Source: Moraxellaceae bacterium AER2_44_116 (lineage in GTDB: Bacteria; Pseudomonadota; Gammaproteobacteria; Pseudomonadales; Moraxellaceae). Taken from it: a DNA stretch of 64,000 nucleotides. Under the pieces are notes generated by a model. It ran no database searches and had not been told where the DNA came from. It worked only from the letters and a program-made list of their open reading frames with translations. Location: NCBI GenBank assembly GCA_006546595.1, contig VIAD01000006.1, positions 1 through 64,000 of the forward strand. The letters are read 5' to 3'. The position numbers and the translations under genes were made by a program. Position 1 is the first letter of the stretch. Every line of letters begins with the position of its first letter. Shown here in pieces: positions 36,023 through 44,774 of the stretch.

Positions 36023-37402
36023 ATGAGTCAAATACAAAAACTACCCGCCTTCAAAGCCTACGATATTCGTGGTCGTATGCCCGAACAGTTAAACGAATTT
36101 ATGGTGTATTGCATTGGTAAAGCCTATGCGCGGGTCATGAAGCCACAAGCACCAATAGCGGTGGGTCAAGATATTCGCTTATCCAGTAAAGCACTCAGCC
36201 AAGCCTTAATTGCAGGCTTAAATAGCGAAGGTGTGACTACCGTTGATATCGGTTTGTGTGGCACCGAAATGATTTATTTTGCCGCAGGTCAAGACCACAT
36301 GGGTGGCGGTATTATGGTCACCGCCAGTCATAATCCAGCCGATTATAACGGTCTGAAAATGGTTAAAGAAGGTTCACGCCCGATTAGTAGCGATACAGGT
36401 TTAGGTGCTATTGAGCAGGAAACTATTGCCTTAATGAGTACGATCTCTGCACCAGCCGCTTATATCCCCACGGTGAGCTTACATAGAGAGCAAAGTGTTT
36501 TGGCGGGTTATATTGCTAAGTTATTGGCATTAATTGATGTGGCAAATGTTAAGCCCCTGCATGTTTTGGTAAATGGTGGTAATGGTTGTGCAGGGCCGTT
36601 TTTTGATGCCTTAGCGCAGCATTTGCCGTTAAAAGTCACACGGATGAATCATGAGCCAGATGGCACATTTCCCAATGATGTGCCGAATCCGATGTTGTTA
36701 GAACAGCAACAGCTCACGGCTAAAGCGGTAGTTGCCGCAGGTGCTGATTTAGGTATTGCGTGGGATGGTGATTTTGACCGCTGTTTCTTTTTTGATGAAA
36801 ACGGTCGCTTTATTGAAGGTTATTATTTGGTTGGTTTGTTGGCCGAGCAATTACTCAAAAAGTCGCCTAAGTCGGCCATTGTGCATGACCCCCGTTTAGA
36901 GTGGAATACCATCGAAAAAGTACAAGCACTCGGTGGTAAAGCTGTGGTGTGTAAGTGTGGTCATTCGTTTATTAAAGATAAAATGCGTGAAGAGGATGCG
37001 GTGTATGGTGGCGAAATGTCGGCACACCATTACTTCCGTGATTTCTTTTATTGCGATAGCGGCATGCTGCCGTGGTTGTTAATCATTGAGTTGTTATCAC
37101 AAGATGGTCGTCCATTTTCGCAGGTGGTTGACCAATGTATGATGGACTTCCCTTGCAGTGGCGAGATTAACTTTACCATTGCCAATGCCAAAGAAACCTT
37201 AGCTCGTATTCAAGCGTTTTATGCGCCTAAAGCATTGACCATTAGTGATTTAGATGGGGTATCAATGGAGTTTGCCGATTGGCGTTTTAATGTCCGTAGC
37301 TCTAATACCGAGCCTGTCGTGCGTTTGAATGTGGAAAGTCGTGGTAATGCGGCATTGTTGAATGAGAAAGTCGCTGAGTTAAAAACGTTGTTGGTTGGTT
37401 GA
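36023..37402 (+). CDS. Phosphomannomutase/phosphoglucomutase (ManB/CpsG family)
   Basis: It interconverts hexose 6- and 1-phosphates; in this setting glucose-6-phosphate to glucose-1-phosphate for GalU, perhaps also mannose phosphates. The 459 residues contain AFKAYDIRGRMPEQL, the phosphoserine motif GIMVTASHNPADYNG (Ser102), the metal-binding loop WDGDFDRCFF, the sugar-binding GGEMSAHHYF and the phosphate-binding RSSNTEPVVRLNVE. The ATG at 36023 with AGGA upstream is chosen; an in-frame TTG/GTG-type start further left would overlap the previous gene. In Acinetobacter loci the equivalent gene is called pgm. A dispersed repeat follows. Confidence 0.92.
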   Translation: MSQIQKLPAFKAYDIRGRMPEQLNEFMVYCIGKAYARVMKPQAPIAVGQDIRLSSKALSQALIAGLNSEGVTTVDIGLCGTEMIYFAAGQDHMGGGIMVTASHNPADYNGLKMVKEGSRPISSDTGLGAIEQETIALMSTISAPAAYIPTVSLHREQSVLAGYIAKLLALIDVANVKPLHVLVNGGNGCAGPFFDALAQHLPLKVTRMNHEPDGTFPNDVPNPMLLEQQQLTAKAVVAAGADLGIAWDGDFDRCFFFDENGRFIEGYYLVGLLAEQLLKKSPKSAIVHDPRLEWNTIEKVQALGGKAVVCKCGHSFIKDKMREEDAVYGGEMSAHHYFRDFFYCDSGMLPWLLIIELLSQDGRPFSQVVDQCMMDFPCSGEINFTIANAKETLARIQAFYAPKALTISDLDGVSMEFADWRFNVRSSNTEPVVRLNVESRGNAALLNEKVAELKTLLVG

Positions 37403-37415
37403 AAGTATAAGGCAA

Positions 37416-37548
37416 CCCTCACTTTAACTCTCGGCAACCGCTCCATGCGTTGCTCTAACTCCTGCATCCTTGCAGTCGTCTCCCTCGGGGAGAGAGGACT
37501 AAGATGCATTTACTCCCTCTCCATTAGGGAGAGGGCTGGGGTGAGGGT
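37416..37548. repeat. CCCTCACCC/CTCTCCC dispersed repeat, copy 3 (enlarged)
   Basis: The ends match the other copies (CCCTCACTTTAACTC at the left, GGGGTGAGGGT at the right), but about 50 extra bases lie in the left half. It fills the gap between the convergent mutase and ABC1-kinase genes and holds hairpins such as CTCCCTCGGGGAGAG that could serve as a bidirectional terminator. Confidence 0.8.
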
Positions 37549-37559
37549 TATTTACAGCG

Positions 37560-38945
37560 TTAAAACTTCGCCAAAAACGGAGCTAACAACTTCTGCCCAT
37601 CTACTTGCGCGTCAATCACGGTCATAAAGGTATACGCACCGACAAATTTACGGCTGATAAACATCAGTTCTTTGGGCGGGACACTAAAATGACGGTTGGA
37701 TGCGGATTTTGCTGCTTTTATCATCACTCGATTATGTAAATTGCTTTTTGCCCAAATATAACGACCGTCAGCAGTAACCGCTTCGGGCGGCGCATCTTTT
37801 AAGTCGGTAAATGGTTCTACTGCTAAAAAGAATAACTCACTAATACCGTTTTTGACTTCCACAGGCATGGCATCTAAAAAGCTAAAGCCGTGCATAGCCG
37901 CTAGCATCATTTCTTTATTACGTGTGACTGAGGCTTTGGTAAAGTTACGGGCTAACTCGAGTAAATCTTCAGGGAAGTCTCTGACTGCGCCAAAGTCCAA
38001 CAAAATAATCTTGTCAGGGACGGTATCACCATCACCTAAACGGACTAAATAATTACCAAAATTAGGGTCGGTTTGCATTTCGCCCCATTCGAAGACTTCA
38101 CGACAGCAAATTTCTAGCGAAGCTTCAGCTAATTTATTACGACGTTCTTGCGATAGCGTCATAATGGCATTGCTGTTAATGGGGACACCATGTTCATAGG
38201 ACATGGCAATGATATGTGGCGTTGAGTAATCTGGATAGATTTTAGGAACGATGTAACGATCATCATTCTTTAAGTGTTCTTTAAATAAACGCGTAGTTTC
38301 CATTTCTTGCGGGTAGTTGACTTCACGATGCATCATCAAACGGACTTCATCTAGCCATTCGTCAAACTCTCGTGTTTGTGGGACAACACGGGCAAAGCGC
38401 ATCATCTGCGTCACTAAGCTCAAGTCGGAGTCAATGGCATCCGCTACACCCGGATATTGAATTTTTAACACTAACTCAGTGCCATCACTCTTACGACGAG
38501 CACGATGCACTTGTGCTAAAGAAGCTGCGCCTAGCGGCTCATGGTCGATAATTAAGTCGTTAAAACGTTTTTCACCCAATTGACTCTTGAGGTGTTCTTC
38601 AATAGTTGACCATTCTAAAGCAATGGTGTTGTCGTTAAGTTGGTGAAAGGCGCGTGTGACTTCGTCGGGTAAAAAGTGTTCACCATACAACGCCATCATT
38701 TGGCCGATTTTAACGATGCTGCCTTTAAGTTTTCCCATCTCATTAACGAGATATTCCGCTTGCTCACCTAAGCTTTGTTTGCGTTTGAGTTCGCGAGTGG
38801 CTTCATTGCTAAACATTGTACTGGCACTGCTAGTCGCAAAACGTGTACCCGCAACAATGCTCGCTTTGGCTAAAGACCAACGACGTTCAAAACCACCTGT
38901 TTTTAAATGCTGCAACTTTTGGGATTTTTTCTCGCTCATGGGCAT
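37560..38945 (-). CDS. ABC1/UbiB-type atypical kinase-like protein (AarF family)
   Basis: A 461-residue member of the ABC1/AarF/UbiB family, proteins linked to ubiquinone synthesis and lipid homeostasis. The family hallmarks are visible: the KxGQ motif in GSIVKIGQMMALYGEHF, the alanine-rich loop GAASLAQVHRAR, LVLKIQYPGVADAIDSD with the lysine, and ILLDFGAVRDF with the DFG aspartate. No C-terminal membrane helices are evident, unlike E. coli UbiB, so it may be an ABC1 paralogue rather than UbiB. It is convergent with the mutase gene and divergent from the acyltransferase. Confidence 0.87.
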   Translation of the reverse strand: MPMSEKKSQKLQHLKTGGFERRWSLAKASIVAGTRFATSSASTMFSNEATRELKRKQSLGEQAEYLVNEMGKLKGSIVKIGQMMALYGEHFLPDEVTRAFHQLNDNTIALEWSTIEEHLKSQLGEKRFNDLIIDHEPLGAASLAQVHRARRKSDGTELVLKIQYPGVADAIDSDLSLVTQMMRFARVVPQTREFDEWLDEVRLMMHREVNYPQEMETTRLFKEHLKNDDRYIVPKIYPDYSTPHIIAMSYEHGVPINSNAIMTLSQERRNKLAEASLEICCREVFEWGEMQTDPNFGNYLVRLGDGDTVPDKIILLDFGAVRDFPEDLLELARNFTKASVTRNKEMMLAAMHGFSFLDAMPVEVKNGISELFFLAVEPFTDLKDAPPEAVTADGRYIWAKSNLHNRVMIKAAKSASNRHFSVPPKELMFISRKFVGAYTFMTVIDAQVDGQKLLAPFLAKF

Positions 38946-39110
38946 GGGGTTCCAGTGAGAAGCAGAAGCAAAGCAAGAAGAGGCTTAGCTCTACAATGGT
39001 AAAATGGGTGACTCAATTGTAACGTAGTTTGTGGGCTTTGGGCGTAGATTGTCTAACAACTAACAAAAAGAGGTATGATGCGGAATTATCGTCGATTTTA
39101 GAGAAGAAGA

Positions 39111-39935
39111 ATGAATCCTTTAACCTTTAGTCCACCACCGTTAAGCCGTTTGCAAAAAGCGTTGTTTTTGCAGAAGAAATGGTTTGCGCCTGAGTTTTTT
39201 GGCTTGGAGAATATTGATCGAGCCAAGCCTGCTTTGTATGTTGGCAATCACACCTTATATGGCACTTTAGATGGGCCATTAATGGTATTGGGCTTGTATC
39301 AACATAATGGTGTGTTTTTACGGTCATTGGGTGACCATATTCACTTTCAAATTCCTTTATGGCGTAATTTGTTATGGGATAATGGTTGTGTGGCGGGAAC
39401 GCCCGACAATTGCCAGCAATTAATGCAAGCCAAAGAGCATATTTTGGTTTACCCCGGTGGTGGCCGCGAAGTCATGAAAAATGATGGCGAGCAATATCAA
39501 TTAATATGGAAAGAGCGCACAGGCTTTGCGCGTATGGCGATGCAGCACGGTTATGATATTGTGCCGTTTGCGGCGATTGGCGCGGATGATGCCTTTGATA
39601 TTCATTATGATGCCAACGATTTTCAACAGTCGGCGGTCGGTCAGTTATTACAAAAATCGGGCATCAGTGATAAGTATTTGCGCGGTGGTGATGCCTTTGC
39701 ACCCATTACGACTGGCTTGGGTTTATTGCCAAGACCTGAAAAGTTTTACTTTGCCTTTGGTGAAAGAATTAGCACGCAAGAGGTGAGTCATGAGGCGGAT
39801 GATAAGTCTTCACAATGGCAAGTCCGTGAGCAGGTTGCTGCTTCTATTTATGGCTTAATGGAGGACTTATTTGCGATTCGTGAAAAAGACCAAGCGACAT
39901 GGCCAACATGGCGCAAAAAACTCACTAGGCGTTAA
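39111..39935 (+). CDS. Lysophospholipid/diacylglycerol-type acyltransferase
   Basis: A 274-residue PlsC-superfamily acyltransferase of the sort related to TMEM68 and phytyl-ester synthases. The block-I motif is NHTLYGTLDGPLM: histidine and aspartate are six residues apart rather than the usual four. Block III is VYPGGGREVMKN, replacing the FPEGTRS of PlsC. GFARMAMQHGYDIVPFAAIG corresponds to block IV. It is likely to transfer an acyl group to a lipid at the inner membrane; the acceptor is unknown. It lies 22 bases before a DUF1244 gene and may share its transcript. Confidence 0.8.
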   Translation: MNPLTFSPPPLSRLQKALFLQKKWFAPEFFGLENIDRAKPALYVGNHTLYGTLDGPLMVLGLYQHNGVFLRSLGDHIHFQIPLWRNLLWDNGCVAGTPDNCQQLMQAKEHILVYPGGGREVMKNDGEQYQLIWKERTGFARMAMQHGYDIVPFAAIGADDAFDIHYDANDFQQSAVGQLLQKSGISDKYLRGGDAFAPITTGLGLLPRPEKFYFAFGERISTQEVSHEADDKSSQWQVREQVAASIYGLMEDLFAIREKDQATWPTWRKKLTRR

Positions 39936-39956
39936 TTGTTAGGATTGAAAGAAAAA

Positions 39957-40214
39957 ATGACAGAGACCATTGATCAAGCAACACAAACAGAACTCGAAGC
40001 CGCTGCATTTCGCCGTTTAGTGGCGCATTTACAAGAGCGCACTGACACGCAAAATATTGACCTAATGAATTTGGCGGGTTTTTGTCGTAATTGTTTGGCG
40101 AAATGGTACAAAGCCGCCGCCGAAGACAAGGGTTTGGCCGTTGATTACGACCAAGCGCGTGAGCATATCTATGGTATGCCGTACGACGAATGGAAAGAAA
40201 AATATCAAAAATAG
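39957..40214 (+). CDS. DUF1244 family protein
   Basis: A small protein of 85 residues with the DUF1244 signature NLAGFCRNCLAKWYKAAAED and AREHIYGMPYDEWKEKYQK. The family is widespread in Proteobacteria and without an established function. The paired cysteines in FCRNC are conserved. The start is ATG 39957 rather than an upstream TTG. It follows the acyltransferase gene closely; a palindromic repeat lies immediately downstream. Confidence 0.88.
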   Translation: MTETIDQATQTELEAAAFRRLVAHLQERTDTQNIDLMNLAGFCRNCLAKWYKAAAEDKGLAVDYDQAREHIYGMPYDEWKEKYQK

Positions 40215-40242
40215 GGCTTGTTGAAGATTGGCGTAAAAAAAA

Positions 40243-40314
40243 CCTTCGACTCCGCTCAGGGCGCATTTTTGCGCTGGCTGAGCGGAGTCGTGGTGGCTGA
40301 GCGGAGTCGAAGCC
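40243..40314. repeat. CTTCGACTCCGCTCAG inverted-repeat element, copy 1
   Basis: CTTCGACTCCGCTCAG (40244-40259) pairs with CTGAGCGGAGTCGAAG (40297-40312). Between them are a GCGCA-TTTTT-GCGC hairpin and an extra inner copy GGCTGAGCGGAGTCG. The same structure occurs at 48129-48200. Situated after the DUF1244 gene, it could also stop transcription. Confidence 0.9.
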
Positions 40315-40369
40315 ATCTTTCGGTAAAACGACATAGGTCTTGATATTTGCCGCCATAACACCATTTGTT

Positions 40370-40387
40370 TGTCAGTAAAAACTGACA
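40370..40387. promoter_or_regulatory. Inverted repeat over the -35 of gap
   Basis: TGTCAGT-AAAA-ACTGACA is a perfect seven-base-arm inverted repeat. Its right arm contains the predicted -35 hexamer CTGACA, so a bound regulator would block polymerase. The protein concerned is unknown. Confidence 0.5.
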
Positions 40388-40410
40388 GGCTAGACAAAAT
40401 CCGCTAAAAT
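40382..40410 (+). promoter_or_regulatory. Predicted sigma-70 promoter of gap
   Basis: CTGACA (five of six matches to TTGACA) and TAAAAT (five of six) are 17 bases apart, the optimal spacing. The -10 ends 37 bases before the GTG start of gap, giving a short leader with GAGGA. Confidence 0.75.
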
Positions 40411-40447
40411 ACGCGCCACTTTAATCATCGTACCAGAGGACATAGTT

Positions 40448-41914
40448 GTGACGATTAACAACATTCTAGCTTTGCAAGAAGACCATTTTGGCCGTTGGAA
40501 GAATCGTGAAGCGATTACCGAAAATTTATTGCCGATCATTGGCAGAATTTATCGCGAACGCAATATCATTGTTCAAGTCTATAGCCGCAGCCTTGTTAAT
40601 CGTTCGGTCATCCAAATCCTCAAGCAACATCGTCGTGTGCGTATGATTGCAGGCGAACTGTCCGTGGTTGACACTGCACCCTTTATCGACGCATTAAGCA
40701 CGATGAATGATATTGGTTCGTGCCAAGTCGATGTCGGCAAAATTGCTATCGCTTACAAAAACAGCGATAAAAGCCAAACGCCGACCGAATTTTTACGCGC
40801 TCAATTAGCTCCAGCGATTGGTTTACATTCAGCTGAACATCCTACCGATGTCGTATTATTTGGTTTTGGCCGTATTGGTCGGATGTTGGCACGTTTGATT
40901 ATTGAGCAAACAGGCAGCGGTCAAGGTTTACGTTTACGCGCCATTGTCGTTCGTAAAACCCAAGAAGGCGACTTGGCAAAACGCGCCTCGTTGTTACGTC
41001 GTGATTCCGTGCATGGTTCGTTCGATGGCACGATCGCTATTGATGAAGAAAACGAAGCCATTATTGCTAACGGTAACTTCATTAAAGTGATTTACGCCAG
41101 CAGCCCAGAAGATATTGATTACAGTCAATATGGCATTAAAAACGCGATTTTGATTGATAACACAGGTAAGTTAAAAGATATGGTCGGTTTAAGCCGTCAT
41201 TTGACTTGTGCTGGTATTGCTCGTGTGATTTTGACTGCCCCCGCCAAAGGCGATGTCAAAAATATCGTTTACGGTGTCAACAACAAAGACATTAACGATG
41301 ATGATAAAGTGATTTCTGCCGCGTCTTGTACCACCAACGCCATCACCCCGATGTTGAAAGTGTTAAACGACAAGTACGGTATTGAGTCAGGTCATGTGGA
41401 AACGGTTCACTCCTTCACTAACGACCAAAACTTGATTGATAACTACCACAAAGCGGATCGTCGCGGTCGCTCAGCAGTCTTGAATATGGTTATCACTGAA
41501 ACTGGCGCAGCAAAAGCGGTGGCTAAAGCCTTGCCTGAGTTGAACGGTAAACTCACGGGTAATTCCGTTCGTGTACCAACACCAAATGTCTCGTTAGCGA
41601 TTTTGAATTTAACATTCCCACAAGCGGTAAACCACGAAGAGTTAAACGAATACATTCGTCAAATTGCTCTGCATTCTAATTTGCAAGGTCAAATTGAATA
41701 CACTAGCTCGACCGAAGTGGTTTCTTCAGACTTTATTGGTTCGCGCTCCGCCGGTGTGTTTGATTCGCAAGCAACGATTGTTAACGGTAATCATGTGTCA
41801 TTGTACGTTTGGTACGACAATGAAATGGGTTATAGCTGCCAAGTACAACGTATTGCCGAACAAATGGCAGGCGTAAAATACCTGACGATTCCTCCTGAGC
41901 AATTATCCGCTTAA
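40448..41914 (+). CDS. gap: Glyceraldehyde-3-phosphate dehydrogenase, long form
   Basis: It oxidises glyceraldehyde-3-phosphate to 1,3-bisphosphoglycerate, or the reverse in gluconeogenesis. At 488 residues it is about 150 longer than E. coli GapA; the extra part is an N-terminal extension of about 130 residues before the NAD motif VVLFGFGRIGRMLARL. The active site ISAASCTTNAITPML has catalytic Cys294, and HSFTNDQNLIDNYHKADRRG and the C-terminal WYDNEMGYSCQVQRI are conserved. Long-form GAPDHs are known in Pseudomonas and Acinetobacter. The start is GTG with GAGGA seven bases upstream. It has its own promoter and terminator. Confidence 0.93.
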   Translation: MTINNILALQEDHFGRWKNREAITENLLPIIGRIYRERNIIVQVYSRSLVNRSVIQILKQHRRVRMIAGELSVVDTAPFIDALSTMNDIGSCQVDVGKIAIAYKNSDKSQTPTEFLRAQLAPAIGLHSAEHPTDVVLFGFGRIGRMLARLIIEQTGSGQGLRLRAIVVRKTQEGDLAKRASLLRRDSVHGSFDGTIAIDEENEAIIANGNFIKVIYASSPEDIDYSQYGIKNAILIDNTGKLKDMVGLSRHLTCAGIARVILTAPAKGDVKNIVYGVNNKDINDDDKVISAASCTTNAITPMLKVLNDKYGIESGHVETVHSFTNDQNLIDNYHKADRRGRSAVLNMVITETGAAKAVAKALPELNGKLTGNSVRVPTPNVSLAILNLTFPQAVNHEELNEYIRQIALHSNLQGQIEYTSSTEVVSSDFIGSRSAGVFDSQATIVNGNHVSLYVWYDNEMGYSCQVQRIAEQMAGVKYLTIPPEQLSA

Positions 41915-41932
41915 CGCGTTTTCGTTGTTAAG

Positions 41933-41960
41933 AAGCCAGAGCGTTGTCTCTGGCTTTTTT
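41933..41960 (+). terminator. Rho-independent terminator after gap
   Basis: The nine-base stem AAGCCAGAG/CTCTGGCTT with a six-base loop runs directly into a T tract, 18 bases after the gap stop codon. Confidence 0.95.
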
Positions 41961-42048
41961 ATGGTCGATTATTTCGCTTTTCTGCGAATTTTGTTGCTTG
42001 TATCAAGTTATTGACGATAAAGCGCAGCGAAAGACGGTGGAGTTATAC

Positions 42049-42071
42049 CGCGATTACCCTCTATAATCGCG
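42049..42071. promoter_or_regulatory. Inverted repeat overlapping a possible nqr -10 box
   Basis: CGCGATTA (42049-42056) and TAATCGCG (42064-42071) are perfect arms with seven bases between. The right arm overlaps TATAAT (42062-42067), a perfect -10 hexamer about 90 bases before nqrA. No good -35 is visible at the proper distance, so an activator or other sigma factor may be involved. Binding protein unknown. Confidence 0.5.
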
Positions 42072-42158
42072 CTTAAATTAAGGCAAAAGACTGCCATTAT
42101 AAAAATCAGGCCAGTCGCCAGCCATTAAAGTTGTTTTTCCTTTGTTCTTGAGTGTTTT

Positions 42159-43496
42159 ATGATGGTTAAGATAAAACGAGGTCTGGATCTCCCGATCACT
42201 GGCTCGCCGTCACAACAAATCAGTGCCATGCCGTCGATTCGTTCAGTTGCTATTCTGGGGGCTGATTACCCCAGTCTAATGCCAACCATGAAAGTGGCAG
42301 AAGGTGATAGAGTCATCAAAGGGCAGCCACTGTTTACCGATAAAAAAAATCCGCAAGTGATTTTTACCGCACCCGCAACAGGTCGAGTGCGTGCAATCAA
42401 TCGTGGTGCGCGTCGTGTATTTCAGTCGGTAGTGATTGATGTTGAGGCGAATGCGACGGAGGCGGTCAGCTTTAAATCGTACAACGCTCATCAACTGGTT
42501 AACCTCAATCGGGAAGGTGTTGTCGAGCAGTTAATTGCTTCAGGATTATGGACAGCCATTCGTACTCGACCCTTTAGTAAAATCCCCAATCCCGACACTA
42601 CGCCTAGTGCTATTTTTGTCAATGCGATGGATACCAATCCCCTAGCGGTCAATCCCGAAGTCATTATTCAAGCCGAACAACAAGCGTTTGATGATGGTAT
42701 TGCTTTGGTGTCAAAACTAGCGACTAAAATTTATGTTTGTAAAGCAGACACCGCGCAGTTTAAGACGGGTTCTGTGAATGCGTCGGAGTTTAGTGGTGTC
42801 CATCCTGCGGGCTTAGTCGGCACACATATCCATTTTTTGCATCCTGCCTCTGCCTCACGCACCGTTTGGCATCTCAATTATCAAGATGTCATTGCTATCG
42901 GTAAATTATTTGCCACAGGTGAATTAGATAGTTCACGAGTGATTTCGTTAGCAGGGCCTTCAGTACGGCAGCCGCGGTTATTACGCACGATTTTAGGTTC
43001 ATCATTGATGGACTTAACGACGGGTGAATTATCAGGTAGCAATAATCGGGTGATTTCAGGTTCGGTGTTGTCGGGTCGTCAGTCGCAAGGCATTGAGTCG
43101 TATTTAGGACGTTACCATTTACAAGTCTCGGCCTTAGCAGAAGGTACAGAGCGCGAGTTTGTCCATTATATTAAATTGGGTTCACATCGCTTTTCTGAGT
43201 TGGGCGTATATGTGGGCAAATGGTTGGGTAAAAAATTCAATATGACCACCAGTACCAACGGTAGCCCAAGAGCGATGGTGCCTGTAGGCGCGTATGAAGC
43301 GATTATGCCTTTAGATATTTTACCCACGCAGTTATTACGTTATTTGTTAGTGGGTGATACCGACATGGCCGCAGCCTTAGGCTGTTTAGAGTTGGACGAA
43401 GAAGATTTAGCGTTATGTACTTTCGTCTGTCCAGGTAAATATGAATACGGTCCTATCCTGCGCGATATTCTCGACCGCATAGAAAAAGAGGGCTAA
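42159..43496 (+). CDS. nqrA: Na+-translocating NADH:quinone reductase subunit A
   Basis: A peripheral membrane subunit of the Na+-NQR complex, involved in quinone binding. The 445 residues start IKRGLDLPITGSPSQQI, a form typical of NqrA, followed by VAILGADYPSLMPTMKVAEG and the biotin-carrier-like fold KKNPQVIFTAPATGRVRAIN. Two ATG codons in tandem (42159, 42162) are possible starts. It heads six closely spaced nqr genes, with six bases to nqrB. Confidence 0.95.
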   Translation: MMVKIKRGLDLPITGSPSQQISAMPSIRSVAILGADYPSLMPTMKVAEGDRVIKGQPLFTDKKNPQVIFTAPATGRVRAINRGARRVFQSVVIDVEANATEAVSFKSYNAHQLVNLNREGVVEQLIASGLWTAIRTRPFSKIPNPDTTPSAIFVNAMDTNPLAVNPEVIIQAEQQAFDDGIALVSKLATKIYVCKADTAQFKTGSVNASEFSGVHPAGLVGTHIHFLHPASASRTVWHLNYQDVIAIGKLFATGELDSSRVISLAGPSVRQPRLLRTILGSSLMDLTTGELSGSNNRVISGSVLSGRQSQGIESYLGRYHLQVSALAEGTEREFVHYIKLGSHRFSELGVYVGKWLGKKFNMTTSTNGSPRAMVPVGAYEAIMPLDILPTQLLRYLLVGDTDMAAALGCLELDEEDLALCTFVCPGKYEYGPILRDILDRIEKEG

Positions 43497-43502
43497 ACGA
43501 CC

Positions 43503-44774
43503 ATGAAATGGATGCGTAAAAAATTAGATGATATAGCACCCCACTTTGAAAAAGGCGGTAGTTACCATAAGTGGTATCCCTTATTTGAAGCAGTAGACAC
43601 TTTTTTATATAGCCCTCCGTCAGTGACGCATGCAGGTTCACACGTTCGCGATTCGGTTGACTTAAAACGGATCATGATTTTGGTGTGGATGGCGACGTTT
43701 CCTGCGATGTTTTTTGGTATGTGGAATGTTGGTAATCAAGCTTTAGGAACATTAGCCTATGCCGCGCAACATGGTGCAACGGCAGAAATGGCGGTGGAAG
43801 GTTGGCGACACGCCTTAATTGCTGTATTGGCAGGATTTGACGCAAATTCGTGGTGGGATTGTTTGGTCTATGGCGCAACATTTTTTGTGCCGATTTATCT
43901 CGTGACGTTTATTGCGGGCGGTTTTTGGGAAGTCTTATTTGCCATGAAGCGTGGCCATGAAATCAACGAAGGCTTTTTTGTCACCTCGGTATTATTTGCC
44001 CTAGTTTGTCCACCGACTGTCCCCTTATGGCAAGTGGCTTTAGGCATTAGCTTTGGTGTGGTGTTAGGCAAAGAAGTGTTTGGTGGTACGGGCAAAAACT
44101 TTATCAACCCTGCGTTGGCTGGCCGCGCGTTTTTGTTTTTTGCCTATCCTGCTTATATGTCGGGTGATACGGTATGGACAGCGATACAGCCTGAAGTCTG
44201 GAAACACGGCATTGATGGTTTTTCGGGTGCAACTGCCTTAGGTCAAGCCAAGTTAGCAGGTTTGACGGGGATGCAGCACATGACTGCAACAGGCTTGCAG
44301 CCCTTAACATGGTGGGATGCGTTTATTGGTTTTGAAGCGGGTTCTGTGGGCGAAGTTTCTACCGCCGCTATTTTGCTGGGTGCAGTGGTCTTATTAGTCA
44401 CTCGTGTCGCCTCGTGGCGCATTATGGCGGGCGTGATGATTGGTATGGCTTCTATGTCCTTTGTCTTTAATCAAATTGGCTCAACAACTAATCCGATGTT
44501 TGCGATGCCGTGGCATTGGCATTTAGTGTTGGGTGGTTTTGCTTTTGGTATGGTCTTTATGGCGACTGACCCAGTTTCAGCAGCTATGACCAATACAGGC
44601 CGTTTTATCTTTGGTTTATTGATTGGCGTGATGGTGGTGTTGATTCGTGTCATCAATCCCGCTTATCCCGAAGGCATGATGTTGGCAATTCTGTTTGCCA
44701 ATTTATGCGCGCCATTGATTGATTACTTCGTGATGCAAGCCAACATCAAACGGAGGGCATTACGCAATGTCTAA
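43503..44774 (+). CDS. nqrB: Na+-translocating NADH:quinone reductase subunit B
   Basis: An integral membrane subunit with about ten helices that carries a covalently bound FMN and riboflavin and takes part in sodium transfer. The flavinylation motif GFSGATALGQ places FMN on Thr244. The FMN is attached by ApbE, which is encoded beyond the defence island at 54268. 423 residues is standard. Its last eight bases overlap nqrC, and GGAGG for nqrC lies inside nqrB. Confidence 0.96.
   Translation: MKWMRKKLDDIAPHFEKGGSYHKWYPLFEAVDTFLYSPPSVTHAGSHVRDSVDLKRIMILVWMATFPAMFFGMWNVGNQALGTLAYAAQHGATAEMAVEGWRHALIAVLAGFDANSWWDCLVYGATFFVPIYLVTFIAGGFWEVLFAMKRGHEINEGFFVTSVLFALVCPPTVPLWQVALGISFGVVLGKEVFGGTGKNFINPALAGRAFLFFAYPAYMSGDTVWTAIQPEVWKHGIDGFSGATALGQAKLAGLTGMQHMTATGLQPLTWWDAFIGFEAGSVGEVSTAAILLGAVVLLVTRVASWRIMAGVMIGMASMSFVFNQIGSTTNPMFAMPWHWHLVLGGFAFGMVFMATDPVSAAMTNTGRFIFGLLIGVMVVLIRVINPAYPEGMMLAILFANLCAPLIDYFVMQANIKRRALRNV

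Noticed and set aside
37445..37627. Plus-strand open frame downstream of the mutase
   Set aside because: It is a translation of the dispersed repeat and of the antisense of the ABC1-kinase gene end.
40243..40314. CRISPR-like or insertion-sequence end
   Set aside because: No regularly spaced repeats and no transposase; the structure is a palindromic intergenic element.
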